Shown here: positions 51,387 to 58,844 of the stretch, in pieces | How positions within the stretch are numbered: position 1 is the stretch's first letter | How the letters are laid out: each line of letters begins with the position of its first letter | Assembly: GCF_013778305.1 (NCBI RefSeq) | Contig: NZ_JACEIC010000002.1 | Coordinates: 871,708 to 935,707 of the forward strand | DNA from: Nocardioides agri | Lineage (GTDB): Bacteria > Actinomycetota > Actinomycetes > Propionibacteriales > Nocardioidaceae | Reading direction: 5' to 3' | Length of the DNA: 64,000 nt | The notes under the pieces: model-generated | What the model saw: the letters and a program-made list of their open reading frames with translations, nothing else | Databases searched by the model: none | Told to the model about the DNA's origin: nothing | Translations under genes and position numbers: made by a program

Positions 51387-52139
51387 ATGAGCCTGCTGCG
51401 ACCCGGACTCCACGTGCTGCGCCGCGACGACCGCCACCTCCAGGTCGGGCTGGACCCGCCGTGGCGGCTGGTGGTGCCGGACGAGCCCGACGTACGCCGG
51501 TTGCTGGCGGACCTCCAGGCCGGGGACGCTCCCTGCCCGGCGACCCCGGTGGGGCACCGCGTGCTGCGCGAGCTCGACGACGCCGGGATGCTGCGCCGGG
51601 CGGCGCCCCCACGCGGGCGGGTGCACGTGACCGGCCCGGACGTCGTCGCCGCGGAGGCGCGCCGGCTGCTGACCGCGGCCGGGGCGGGCGTGACCGCGGA
51701 CCCCGGCGCCGCCGACGTCGCCCTCGTGCTCGCCGCCGGCGAGCCGGCCCGGGACCCGATCGACGACCACCTCCGCGCCGGCCGGCCGCACCTGGTCGTC
51801 ACGGCCGGCGCCGGCGGCTACCGGGTCGGCCCGTTCGTGGTGCCCGGCACGACCGCGTGCCTGCGCTGCGTCGACGCGCACCTCGGCGAGCACGACCCGC
51901 GGCGGGCGGTGGTGGTCGAGCAGCTCGCCGGGCGGGTGGGGGGCCCGGAGGACCCGGCGCTGGCGACCGTGGCGACCGCGTGGGCGGCGCGCGACGTGCT
52001 GCGCTACCTGAGCGGCGAGCTGCCGACCTCGTGGTCGGCGACGCTCGACCTCGGGCCGGCGTGCGGCGCCGTACGACGCGACTGGGCGCGGCACCCCTAC
52101 TGCGGTTGCTCCTGGGCACAGTGGGCCGGCCCGGGCTGA
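51387..52139 (+). CDS. ThiF/cyclodehydratase-like protein (TOMM-type), orphan
   Basis: Protein of 250 residues resembling the E1-like/TOMM leader-binding family. The N-terminal half has a winged-helix-like region (RPGLHVLRRDDRHLQVGLD, VGHRVLRELDDAGML). The C-terminal part has CLRCVDAHLGEHDPRR and HPYCGCSW, giving a CxxC...CxC zinc site as in ThiF-like proteins. No GxGxxG ATP-binding loop is evident. No precursor peptide, YcaO or dehydrogenase gene is nearby, so RiPP production cannot be claimed. Confidence 0.75.
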   Translation: MSLLRPGLHVLRRDDRHLQVGLDPPWRLVVPDEPDVRRLLADLQAGDAPCPATPVGHRVLRELDDAGMLRRAAPPRGRVHVTGPDVVAAEARRLLTAAGAGVTADPGAADVALVLAAGEPARDPIDDHLRAGRPHLVVTAGAGGYRVGPFVVPGTTACLRCVDAHLGEHDPRRAVVVEQLAGRVGGPEDPALATVATAWAARDVLRYLSGELPTSWSATLDLGPACGAVRRDWARHPYCGCSWAQWAGPG

Positions 52140-52143
52140 GCGG

Positions 52144-52308
52144 TCACCACCACTCGCTGTCGAGCTTGCCCTCCATCGCGCGCAGGTTGCTGCGCGAGCA
52201 CTCGTCGCAGAAGGTGCGGCGCCGGCCGTTCTCGACCGCGACGGTCCAGGTCAGCGTCTTCGCCTCTTCGGTCTCCACCCGGCCGCAGAAGTCGCAGGTC
52301 GTCGACAT
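52144..52308 (-). CDS. Small zinc-ribbon protein
   Basis: Protein of 54 residues starting MSTTCDFCGRVETEEAKTL and ending SEWW; a second pair CDEC completes a zinc ribbon (CxxC...CxxC). It looks like many short actinobacterial zinc-ribbon proteins of unknown role. The end lies 4 bp from the stop of the convergent ThiF-like gene. Confidence 0.8.
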   Translation of the reverse strand: MSTTCDFCGRVETEEAKTLTWTVAVENGRRRTFCDECSRSNLRAMEGKLDSEWW

Positions 52309-52334
52309 GAGCCCAACCTAGCCCGGAACGCCGA

Positions 52335-52370
52335 GAGCCGGCTCCGACGCTGGTGCGTCGGAGCCGGCTC
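52335..52370 (-). terminator. Terminator downstream of the small paralogue pair
   Basis: Perfect 16-bp stem GAGCCGGCTCCGACGC/GCGTCGGAGCCGGCTC with loop TGGT. It ends the transcript from the whiB7-like/small-gene group and separates it from the zinc-ribbon gene. Confidence 0.85.
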
Positions 52371-52410
52371 CCGGTGTCGGTCACCCGTGGTCGGGTGAGG
52401 TGATGGTCGG

Positions 52411-52575
52411 TTAGAGCGCGCGGGCGAGGGCCAGACGCGCCTGCTGTGCCGCCTGCTCGGCCTTGCGGCTGAGTCGACGGGCACGGGCCAGCCGGTACCC
52501 CAGCTGGAGCTGCTGCGCCTCTCCCAGGCGCATGGACATTTGCGCTCGGGCCAGTTCTTCGTGGAGAAGGTTCAT
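52411..52575 (-). CDS. Small basic helical protein, paralogue A
   Basis: Protein of 54 residues from MNLLHEELARAQMSMRLGE to LARAL. It aligns along its whole length with the next gene: both have MN-x-HE-x-LARA near the start, RRLxRKAEQ-AQQARLALAR at the end, and the same length, which decides this start over an upstream ATG at 52617. Arg/Ala-rich and helical; probably cytosolic. Function unknown. Confidence 0.7.
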   Translation of the reverse strand: MNLLHEELARAQMSMRLGEAQQLQLGYRLARARRLSRKAEQAAQQARLALARAL

Positions 52576-52651
52576 GTCAGGAAGTCCGTTTCGGTTCGTG
52601 ATGACGTTGGTGTTCATGGGTGTCGTTCTGCTTTCTGGCGCTGCTGGTCGC

Positions 52652-52816
52652 TCAGAGCGTCCGGGCGAGGGCGAGTCGGGCCTGCTGAGCGAGCTGCTCG
52701 GCGCGCCGGCTGGTGCGCTCGGCTCGGGCCAGACGGCGCCCCTGACGGCACTCGCGTGCCTCACCCAGGCGGGCGCTCACGTTCGCGCGGACCAGGTCCT
52801 CGTGGATCGGGTTCAT
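52652..52816 (-). CDS. Small basic helical protein, paralogue B
   Basis: Protein of 54 residues starting MNPIHEDLVRANVSARLGE and ending QQARLALARTL. A ribosome site AAAGGA lies upstream. It lies downstream of the whiB7-like gene on the same strand. The tandem pair suggests recent duplication. Function unknown. Confidence 0.7.
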   Translation of the reverse strand: MNPIHEDLVRANVSARLGEARECRQGRRLARAERTSRRAEQLAQQARLALARTL

Positions 52817-52889
52817 CTCGGTGTCCTTTGACGTCGTTGTCGGTCGGAGTATGTGCGGGAGGTGGTGCGGGGACGGGTGGTGCAGGTGC

Positions 52890-53222
52890 TCAGGCGGCGA
52901 CCTCGTTCTTGCGGGGCCGGCCGCGGGGGCGCTTGCGCGGAATCACCACGCCTTGCAGGAACAGCTGGCCGCCCCAGACGCCCCACGGCTCGCGCCGCTC
53001 GAGAGCGCCGTCGAGGCAGAGGTCCCGGACGGGGCAGCTCTGGCACAGGGCCTTGGCGAACTCCACGTCGCTGGGGGACTCGGCGAACCACAGCTCGGCG
53101 TTGTTGGTCCGGCAGGGCAGCAGCTCGTCGTCGACGCGGTCCGCCTCGTCGTGGAGCTGGCCGAGAGTCAGCTCGTAGCCTTCGGCAGTCCCATCGGGGC
53201 GGGTGAGCTCACTGATGGTCAT
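52890..53222 (-). CDS. whiB7: WhiB7-like transcriptional regulator
   Basis: WhiB family protein of 110 residues. Four Fe-S cysteines C37, C60-x2-C63 and C69, the GVWGG turn and the C-terminal AT-hook RPRGRPR (residues 98-104) mark the WhiB7 subgroup, which binds AT-rich promoter DNA with SigA and turns on intrinsic antibiotic resistance genes. An excellent ribosome site AAGGAGG lies just before ATG. Its 5' leader contains an upstream ORF and an attenuator, as known for whiB7. As in mycobacteria, uvrD2 lies beside it. Confidence 0.93.
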   Translation of the reverse strand: MTISELTRPDGTAEGYELTLGQLHDEADRVDDELLPCRTNNAELWFAESPSDVEFAKALCQSCPVRDLCLDGALERREPWGVWGGQLFLQGVVIPRKRPRGRPRKNEVAA

Positions 53223-53279
53223 GTCTTCACCTCCTTCTGACCTGATCGCTGTGGGTGACGCGTGGTCCGGGAAACAGAA

Positions 53280-53312
53280 AGGCCGCGGATCCCGGTTCGG
53301 GTTCCGCGGCCT
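53280..53312 (-). terminator. Attenuator in the whiB7 leader
   Basis: Stem of 14 bp with two mismatches, AGGCCGCGGAACCC against GGGATCCGCGGCCT, and a 5-nt loop, followed on the minus strand by TTTCTGTTTC. This is a good intrinsic terminator between the leader ORF stop and the whiB7 ribosome site. Confidence 0.8.
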
Positions 53313-53337
53313 GGAGGCTGCCGATGGCTGTTGTGTC

Positions 53338-53562
53338 TCAACAGGTCGGAGGTCTCCAGGCACTGGTCCCCGGGAAGTAGGCCTGGGCGAGGCCCATGCC
53401 GCCCTTGACGGCGCCCTGGGTGGCCGCTGCGCGATCGCGCACGACGGTCGTCGTGGCGAGGCGGGAGGAGGCCGGAACGGACGCGCCGAAGGCGTGGCCG
53501 GAAATGGGCATGCCGAAGCAGGACGGGGTCTGAGCCGTCATCCAGAGCTTGGTGCTGTTCAC
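53338..53562 (-). CDS. Leader ORF upstream of whiB7
   Basis: Frame of 74 codons from a GTG preceded by AAGGAGG at good spacing. The product starts VNSTKLWMTAQTPSC. It ends 26 bp before the attenuator hairpin. In mycobacteria and Streptomyces the whiB7 leader ORF couples ribosome stalling to read-through; the same role is inferred here. A functional protein product is not excluded. Confidence 0.75.
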   Translation of the reverse strand: MNSTKLWMTAQTPSCFGMPISGHAFGASVPASSRLATTTVVRDRAAATQGAVKGGMGLAQAYFPGTSAWRPPTC

Positions 53563-53634
53563 AGGGGCCACCTCCTTCGGTGATACGTGCGCCGGTCCTG
53601 CCAAAGACCGTGTTGCGCGGCGGTTAGTGAGAGG

Positions 53635-53664
53635 AAACTATCGGCTCGCGCGTGTAATGGGCAA
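53635..53664 (-). promoter_or_regulatory. Candidate whiB7 promoter
   Basis: On the minus strand TTGCCC (53664-53659) and TAGTTT (53640-53635) are separated by 18 bp, with an AT-rich tract (AAATTTCGGAAATAGG and CACTAAATCG) upstream of the -35. WhiB7 is known to bind such AT-rich DNA just before the -35, so autoregulation fits. The start of transcription would give a leader of about 400 nt. Confidence 0.45.
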
Positions 53665-53715
53665 ACGATTTAGTGCCTATTTCCGAAATTTTTCTGCCAG
53701 ACGCCTCGTGTCCAC

Positions 53716-55791
53716 TCAACCGACCAGGGCGAGCACGTCGTCGCCGTACTTCTCGATCTTGGAGCGGCCGATCCCGCTGATCCGCAGCAGCGCGTCGGGG
53801 GTGCGCGGCTTGTGCTCGGCGATCAGCTGGAGCGTGGCGTCGGTGAAGACCACGAACGCCGGCACGCTCTCCTCCCCGGCCCGCTCCTTGCGCCACTCGC
53901 GCAGGCGCTCGAAGAGCGCCTCGTCGTAGGAGGCCGGGCAGTCCGCGCAGCGCCCGCGCTTCTTCTCGGCTCCGGTGGCCAGGGGCTTGCCGCACTCGCG
54001 GCAGCTCGCGACCCGCCGGTTGCGCGGCTGCTCGGCCGGCACGCGCGCGGTCTCGGGCAGCAGGGGGTCGAGGAACCGGGAGGGCTTGCGGGAGGCCCGA
54101 CCGCCCGGGTTGCGGGCGAGCGACCACGAGAGCAGCAGCTCCTGGCGGGCGCGGGTCATGCCGACGTAGAGCAGCCGGCGCTCCTCCTCGATCGCGGCCG
54201 GGGTGTCGGCGTAGGTGATTGGCAGGGTGCCGTCCTGGAGGCCGCAGAGGAAGACGGTGTCCCACTCCAGGCCCTTGGCGGCGTGGAAGGTCGCGAGCGT
54301 GACCCCGTCGGCGACCGGCGCGTGCTGCTCGGCGGCGCGGCGGTCGAGCTCGTCGACGAACGCGTTGAGGTCGGCTCCCTCCCCCTTCGCGAACTCGGCG
54401 GCCTGGTCGACCAGCGCCTGCCAGGACTCCCACCGGTCGCGGGTCTGGCCGCGGGCCGTGGGCGCCTCGGGGTTCCAGCCCATCCCGGCCAGGATCGCCG
54501 CCACCTCGTCGACGATCGCCCCGGACGCCTCCCCGGACCGGGCGGCGCCCCGGATGCGGGTCACCGCCTCGCGGACCTCGGGGCGGTCGAAGAAGCGGGC
54601 CGCGCCGCGGACGACGTAGGGCAGCCCGCGGGCGGCGAGCGCCTCCTCGAACGCCTCGGACTGGGCGTTGATGCGGAACAGGACGGCGACCTGACCGAGC
54701 GCCTGTCCGCGCTCGCGCAGGCGGAGCACGTGGGCGGCGACCGCCTCGGCCTCGGCGACCTCGTCGGAGCGCGGCGTGTAGGAGACCTCCGGGCCCGACG
54801 GGCGCTGCGCGCGCAGCTGCACGCCGCCGCTGAGGGTGCCGGCGAGCAGCGTGTTGGCGGCCTCGACGACCTCGGGCGTCGAGCGGTAGTTGCGCACCAG
54901 CTCGATCGAGGCCGCGCCCGGGAAGCGGGCCGGGAACCGCTGGCGGAGGTAGCCGGCGTCGGCGCCGGCGAAGGAGTAGATGGTCTGGGCGGGGTCGCCG
55001 ACGACGCAGATCTCGTCCCGGCCCCCGAGCCACAGCTCGAGCAGCGCCCACTGGATCGGCGAGACGTCCTGGAACTCGTCGACGACGAACCACTTGTACT
55101 GCCGGCGGACCTGGGCGGCGACCCGCTCGTCCTCCTCGAGCAGCCCGGCGGTCAGCAGCAGGACGTCCTCCATGTCCATGCGGCCCTGGCTGCGCTTGGT
55201 CTCCTCGTAGGCCGCGTAGATCCGGGCGACCGTCTCGTGGTCCTGCCCGGACACGGCGCGCCCACGGGAGCGGGCGAGGCGGGCGTAGTCGTCGGGGGTG
55301 ACGTTGCTGACCTTGGCCCACTCGACCTCGGACGCGAGGTCGCGCAGCAGCGCCTGGTCGGCGTGTAGCCGCTGCCGGCGGGCCGCGGCGGCGAGCATGC
55401 CGATCTTGGACTCCGTGAGCGTCGGCAGCTCGGTGCCGTGCACCCTGGGCCAGAAGAACCGCAGTTGGCGCAGCGCGGCCGAGTGGAACGTGCGGGCCTG
55501 GACGCCGCCCGCGCCGAGGCCGCGCAGCCGCGACCGCATCTCGCCGGCGGCCCGGGTCGTGAAGGTCACCGCCAGCACCTCGGTCGGCGCGTAGACGCCG
55601 CTGGTCACGCCGTGCGCGATGCGGTGCGTGATCGCGCGGGTCTTGCCGGTGCCCGCTCCGGCCAGCACCCGCACCGGGCCGCGCAGCGCCTCGGCGACCT
55701 GGCGTTGCTCGGGGTCGAGGGCGGCGAGCAGGTCGGGCATCTGCGGGAACAACTCCTGGGCCGGGATGGTTGGATCCGGTGGACGATCCAC
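53716..55791 (-). CDS. uvrD2: ATP-dependent DNA helicase UvrD2
   Basis: Superfamily 1 helicase of 691 residues. Walker A GAGTGKT (about 45-51), FVVDEFQDVSPIQW, QTIYSFAGAD and the late motif LLYVGMTRARQ are intact. After the motor come the four-cysteine zinc motif (CREC...CADC) and a C-terminal HRDC domain (FVVFTDATLQLIAEHKP), which together define UvrD2. It unwinds DNA during repair. GTG start; an internal Met at residue 18 is an alternative closer to the mycobacterial N-terminus. Divergent from the mycoredoxin gene by 28 bp. Confidence 0.94.
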   Translation of the reverse strand: MDRPPDPTIPAQELFPQMPDLLAALDPEQRQVAEALRGPVRVLAGAGTGKTRAITHRIAHGVTSGVYAPTEVLAVTFTTRAAGEMRSRLRGLGAGGVQARTFHSAALRQLRFFWPRVHGTELPTLTESKIGMLAAAARRQRLHADQALLRDLASEVEWAKVSNVTPDDYARLARSRGRAVSGQDHETVARIYAAYEETKRSQGRMDMEDVLLLTAGLLEEDERVAAQVRRQYKWFVVDEFQDVSPIQWALLELWLGGRDEICVVGDPAQTIYSFAGADAGYLRQRFPARFPGAASIELVRNYRSTPEVVEAANTLLAGTLSGGVQLRAQRPSGPEVSYTPRSDEVAEAEAVAAHVLRLRERGQALGQVAVLFRINAQSEAFEEALAARGLPYVVRGAARFFDRPEVREAVTRIRGAARSGEASGAIVDEVAAILAGMGWNPEAPTARGQTRDRWESWQALVDQAAEFAKGEGADLNAFVDELDRRAAEQHAPVADGVTLATFHAAKGLEWDTVFLCGLQDGTLPITYADTPAAIEEERRLLYVGMTRARQELLLSWSLARNPGGRASRKPSRFLDPLLPETARVPAEQPRNRRVASCRECGKPLATGAEKKRGRCADCPASYDEALFERLREWRKERAGEESVPAFVVFTDATLQLIAEHKPRTPDALLRISGIGRSKIEKYGDDVLALVG

Positions 55792-55819
55792 ACCCTAGAC
55801 GCCGGAGGCGACAGTCCTG

Positions 55820-56071
55820 ATGAGCGGTTCCTTCACCATGTACAGCACCCCGGCGTGCGGCTACTGCCACCGCCTGAAGAGCCAGCTCGACCGCGAGGGC
55901 ATCGCGTTCGACGTCGTCGACATCGAGCAGCAGCCGGAGGCCGCGAAGCTGGTCGAGTCGGTCAACAACGGCAACCAGACCGTGCCCACGCTCGTCTACG
56001 CCGACGGCACCGCCCACACGAACCCATCGCTCGCACAGGTCAAGGCGAAGCTGGCCGAGCTGGCCGCCTGA
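55820..56071 (+). CDS. mrx1: Mycoredoxin (glutaredoxin-like)
   Basis: Thioredoxin-fold protein of 83 residues with active site CGYC and the cis-Pro loop TVPTLVY. Mycoredoxin-1 reduces mycothiol-protein mixed disulfides. ATG chosen at MSGSFTMYS. It is divergent from uvrD2, as in mycobacteria (Rv3198A), and convergent with nudC, with only 6 bp between the stops. Confidence 0.93.
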   Translation: MSGSFTMYSTPACGYCHRLKSQLDREGIAFDVVDIEQQPEAAKLVESVNNGNQTVPTLVYADGTAHTNPSLAQVKAKLAELAA

Positions 56072-56077
56072 CGGCGG

Positions 56078-56986
56078 TCACCACTGGCCGGGCAGCGGCC
56101 CGCCGTACCAGTGCTCGACGAGTGAGCGGCTGATCGAGACGCCCTGCGGGAGCAGCAGCGTGCCGGCCTCGGCGAGCTCCCTCATCTCGGCGCGCGTGAA
56201 CCAGCGCGCGTCCTCGAGCTCGTGGTCGTCGACCTCGATCGCGGTGCTGACCGCGCGGCCGACGAAGCCCAGCATCAGGCTGGCCGGGAGCGGCCACGGC
56301 TGGTTGCCGAAGTACTCGACGTCGCCGACCACGACCCCGGACTCCTCGCGCACCTCGCGGCGTACGGCGTCCTCGAGCGTCTCGCCGGGCTCGCAGAAGC
56401 CCGCGAGCGTCGAGTAGCGACCGGCCGGCCAGACGGCCTGCCGGCCGAGCAGGCACCGCTCGTCCTCGGCTCCGGGCTCGCCCGAGGTGACGATCATGAT
56501 CACCGCGGGGTCGGTGCGCGGGAACTGGACGTGGCCGTTGGCGCAGGCCAGCTCGTGGCCCGCGGCGCGCGGGCTCAGCGGCCCTCCGCAGCGCGGGCAG
56601 AAGCGTGTGACGAACAGCCACTCCGCCAGGCCGAGCGCGTGGAACACCAGGGGCGCCCCCGCCAGCGCGTCGTCGGCGAGGAACGGCAGCAGGCCGCGCA
56701 GCGGGGTCCACTCCCCCTGCGCCGTCTTCGACACCTCGGCGTCCACGATGACCGCGAACCAGGCCCGGCCGTCGTGCTCGCCGAGCAGCACCCGGAGCCC
56801 CTCCGGGGCGTCGGCGGGTGCGACCCAGTCCAACCCGCCGTCCGCCGGCCGCACGCGGGTGCCCGACACGACCAGCACGCGGGTCTCCGGGTCGGACCAC
56901 CGCTCCTCGAGCCACGCGTCGTCGGCGCGGCGCGCGCCGGCGCGGTCGTGGGGGTTCGCGGAGAGGCGCTCGTGCTGGTAGGTCAC
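56078..56986 (-). CDS. nudC: NAD(H) pyrophosphatase NudC
   Basis: Zinc-containing NUDIX protein of 302 residues. A zinc ribbon FCPRCGG...ELACANG precedes the Nudix box [22 protein letters not shown] (G-x5-E-x7-REVREESG), and [12 protein letters not shown] is the NADH-specific motif. It hydrolyses NADH to NMNH and AMP and may decap NAD-RNA. GTG start in the gap to deoD. Gene order matches Rv3199c. Confidence 0.92.
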   Translation of the reverse strand: MTYQHERLSANPHDRAGARRADDAWLEERWSDPETRVLVVSGTRVRPADGGLDWVAPADAPEGLRVLLGEHDGRAWFAVIVDAEVSKTAQGEWTPLRGLLPFLADDALAGAPLVFHALGLAEWLFVTRFCPRCGGPLSPRAAGHELACANGHVQFPRTDPAVIMIVTSGEPGAEDERCLLGRQAVWPAGRYSTLAGFCEPGETLEDAVRREVREESGVVVGDVEYFGNQPWPLPASLMLGFVGRAVSTAIEVDDHELEDARWFTRAEMRELAEAGTLLLPQGVSISRSLVEHWYGGPLPGQW

Positions 56987-57017
56987 TCCCGGGAGGCTAG
57001 CCGTAGGCTCCTCACAC

Positions 57018-57734
57018 GTGAGCACGCACATCGGCGCCCAGCCCGGCGACATCGCCCCCCTGGTCCTGCTGCCTGGCGACCCGCTGCGCGCGCGGTGGAT
57101 CGCCGAGACGTTCCCCGAGGACGTCCGCTGCTACACCGAGGTGCGCGGCATGTACGGCTTCACCGGCACCTGGCGCGGCCACCGCGTCTCCGTCCAGGGC
57201 TCGGGCATGGGTCAGCCGTCGATGGCGATCTACGTCAACGAGCTCTTCGACGCCTACGACGTGCAGTCGATCGTGCGCGTCGGCTCCTGCGGCGCGATGA
57301 GCGAGAGGCTCGCCGTACGCGACATCGTCATCGCCTCGGGCGCCTGCACCGACTCCTCGATGAACCGGATCCGCTTCGAGGGGCTCGACTACGCCCCCGT
57401 CGCGGACTTCGGGCTGCTACGGGCGGCGCACGACGCGGCCACCGCCGCCGGGCTCGACGAGGCCGTGCACGTCGGGCTGATCTACAGCAGCGACTCCTTC
57501 TACCCCGCCCGCCCCGAGCTCGCCGCCCGGATGGTCGACTACGGCGTGCTCGCGGTCGAGATGGAGGCCAGCCAGCTCTACACGCTGGCCGCCAAGTACG
57601 ACCGCCGCGCGCTGGCGATCTGCACCGTCAGCGACCACATCGTCACCGGCGAGGAGACCACCGCGCAGGAGCGCGAGCAGACCTTCGGCGCGATGGTCGA
57701 GATCGCGCTCACAGCGGGCACCGCGCAGGACTAA
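57018..57734 (+). CDS. deoD: Purine nucleoside phosphorylase DeoD
   Basis: Hexameric purine nucleoside phosphorylase of 238 residues. [16 protein letters not shown], the phosphate-site RVGSCGAM and the base-binding VEMEASQLY plus SDHIVTGEE are the DeoD marks. It cleaves (deoxy)purine nucleosides with phosphate. It lies between nudC and a flavoprotein gene, an insertion into the mycobacterial order. Confidence 0.94.
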   Translation: MSTHIGAQPGDIAPLVLLPGDPLRARWIAETFPEDVRCYTEVRGMYGFTGTWRGHRVSVQGSGMGQPSMAIYVNELFDAYDVQSIVRVGSCGAMSERLAVRDIVIASGACTDSSMNRIRFEGLDYAPVADFGLLRAAHDAATAAGLDEAVHVGLIYSSDSFYPARPELAARMVDYGVLAVEMEASQLYTLAAKYDRRALAICTVSDHIVTGEETTAQEREQTFGAMVEIALTAGTAQD

Positions 57735-57761
57735 CCCCCGCGGCCGGGGCGTTCACCGGAG

Positions 57762-58829
57762 GTGGAGATCCTCGACGCGGTGGTGATCGGAGCCGGCCAG
57801 GCCGGGCTGTCCGCGTCGTACCACCTGACGCGCCGCGGCATCTCGCACGTCGTGCTCGACGCCAACCCGGCCCCCGGCGGCGCCTGGCAGCACCGCTGGG
57901 ACTCGCTGACCATGCACGACGTGCACGGCATCGCCGCCCTCCCGGACGCCGACTCCCCCACCGACGACGCCGGACGGGCCAACGTCGTGGTGCCGGCCTA
58001 CTTCGGCTCCTACGAGCGCGACCACGGGCTGCCGGTGCTCCGGCCGGTGCGGGTCGACCGGGTCGAGTCGGTGGGCGACCTGCTGGTCGTGCGGGCCGGC
58101 GACCGGAGCTGGACGACGCGGACGATCGTGAACGCCACCGGCACCTGGACGCAGCCGCACGTGCCGCACTACCCCGGCATGGAGACCTTCCGCTGCGAGC
58201 AGCTGCACACGGTGGGGTACCCGGGCGCCGAGCACTTCCGCGACCGGCGGGTCGTGGTGGTCGGCGGCGGCGCCTCGGGCGTCCAGCTGCTCGGGGAGAT
58301 CGCGCCGGTGGCCGCCGACACGCTCTGGGTGACGCGGCGCGAGCCGGTGTGGCGCACCGACGACTTCACCGCGGAGGCGGGCCGGTCGGCGGTGGCGCTG
58401 GTCGAGGACCGGGTACGCCGTGGCCTGCCGCCGGCCAGCGTCGTCAGCGTCACGGGGCTGGCCCTGCGCGAGCAGGAGCGGGCCGCGGAGCGGCTGGGCG
58501 CCTACCGGCGGCACCCGATGTTCACGAGGATCGAGCCCGACGGCGTGCGCCTCCAGGACGGAGCGCTCTGGCCGGCCGACGCGATCCTGTGGGCGACCGG
58601 GTTCCGACCGGCGATCGCGCACCTCGCTCCCCTGCACCTGCGCTCCGAGCACGGTGGCGTCCAGCTCGACCGGGCGGGCACGACCGCGGTCGCCGACCCG
58701 CGCGTGCAGCTGGTCGGCTACGGCCCGTCGGCGAGCACCATCGGCGCGAACCGGGCCGGTCGCACGGCGGCACGCGGCGTCGCCGCGTGGCTCGACCGGC
58801 GGGCGGACGGCCACAGCACCGGCGCCTAG
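57762..58829 (+). CDS. FAD-dependent monooxygenase-like protein
   Basis: Flavoprotein of 355 residues of the CzcO/FMO-like group. FAD site IGAGQAGLSASYHL, the middle NADP site VVGGGASGVQLLGE and the linker ATGTWTQPHVPHYPG (ATG motif of these enzymes) are seen. It starts with GTG. The BVMO fingerprint FxGxxxHxxxW is not clear, so Baeyer-Villiger activity cannot be claimed. It lies 27 bp after deoD. Confidence 0.88.
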   Translation: MEILDAVVIGAGQAGLSASYHLTRRGISHVVLDANPAPGGAWQHRWDSLTMHDVHGIAALPDADSPTDDAGRANVVVPAYFGSYERDHGLPVLRPVRVDRVESVGDLLVVRAGDRSWTTRTIVNATGTWTQPHVPHYPGMETFRCEQLHTVGYPGAEHFRDRRVVVVGGGASGVQLLGEIAPVAADTLWVTRREPVWRTDDFTAEAGRSAVALVEDRVRRGLPPASVVSVTGLALREQERAAERLGAYRRHPMFTRIEPDGVRLQDGALWPADAILWATGFRPAIAHLAPLHLRSEHGGVQLDRAGTTAVADPRVQLVGYGPSASTIGANRAGRTAARGVAAWLDRRADGHSTGA

Positions 58830-58844
58830 CGTGCGGGCCGGCGC

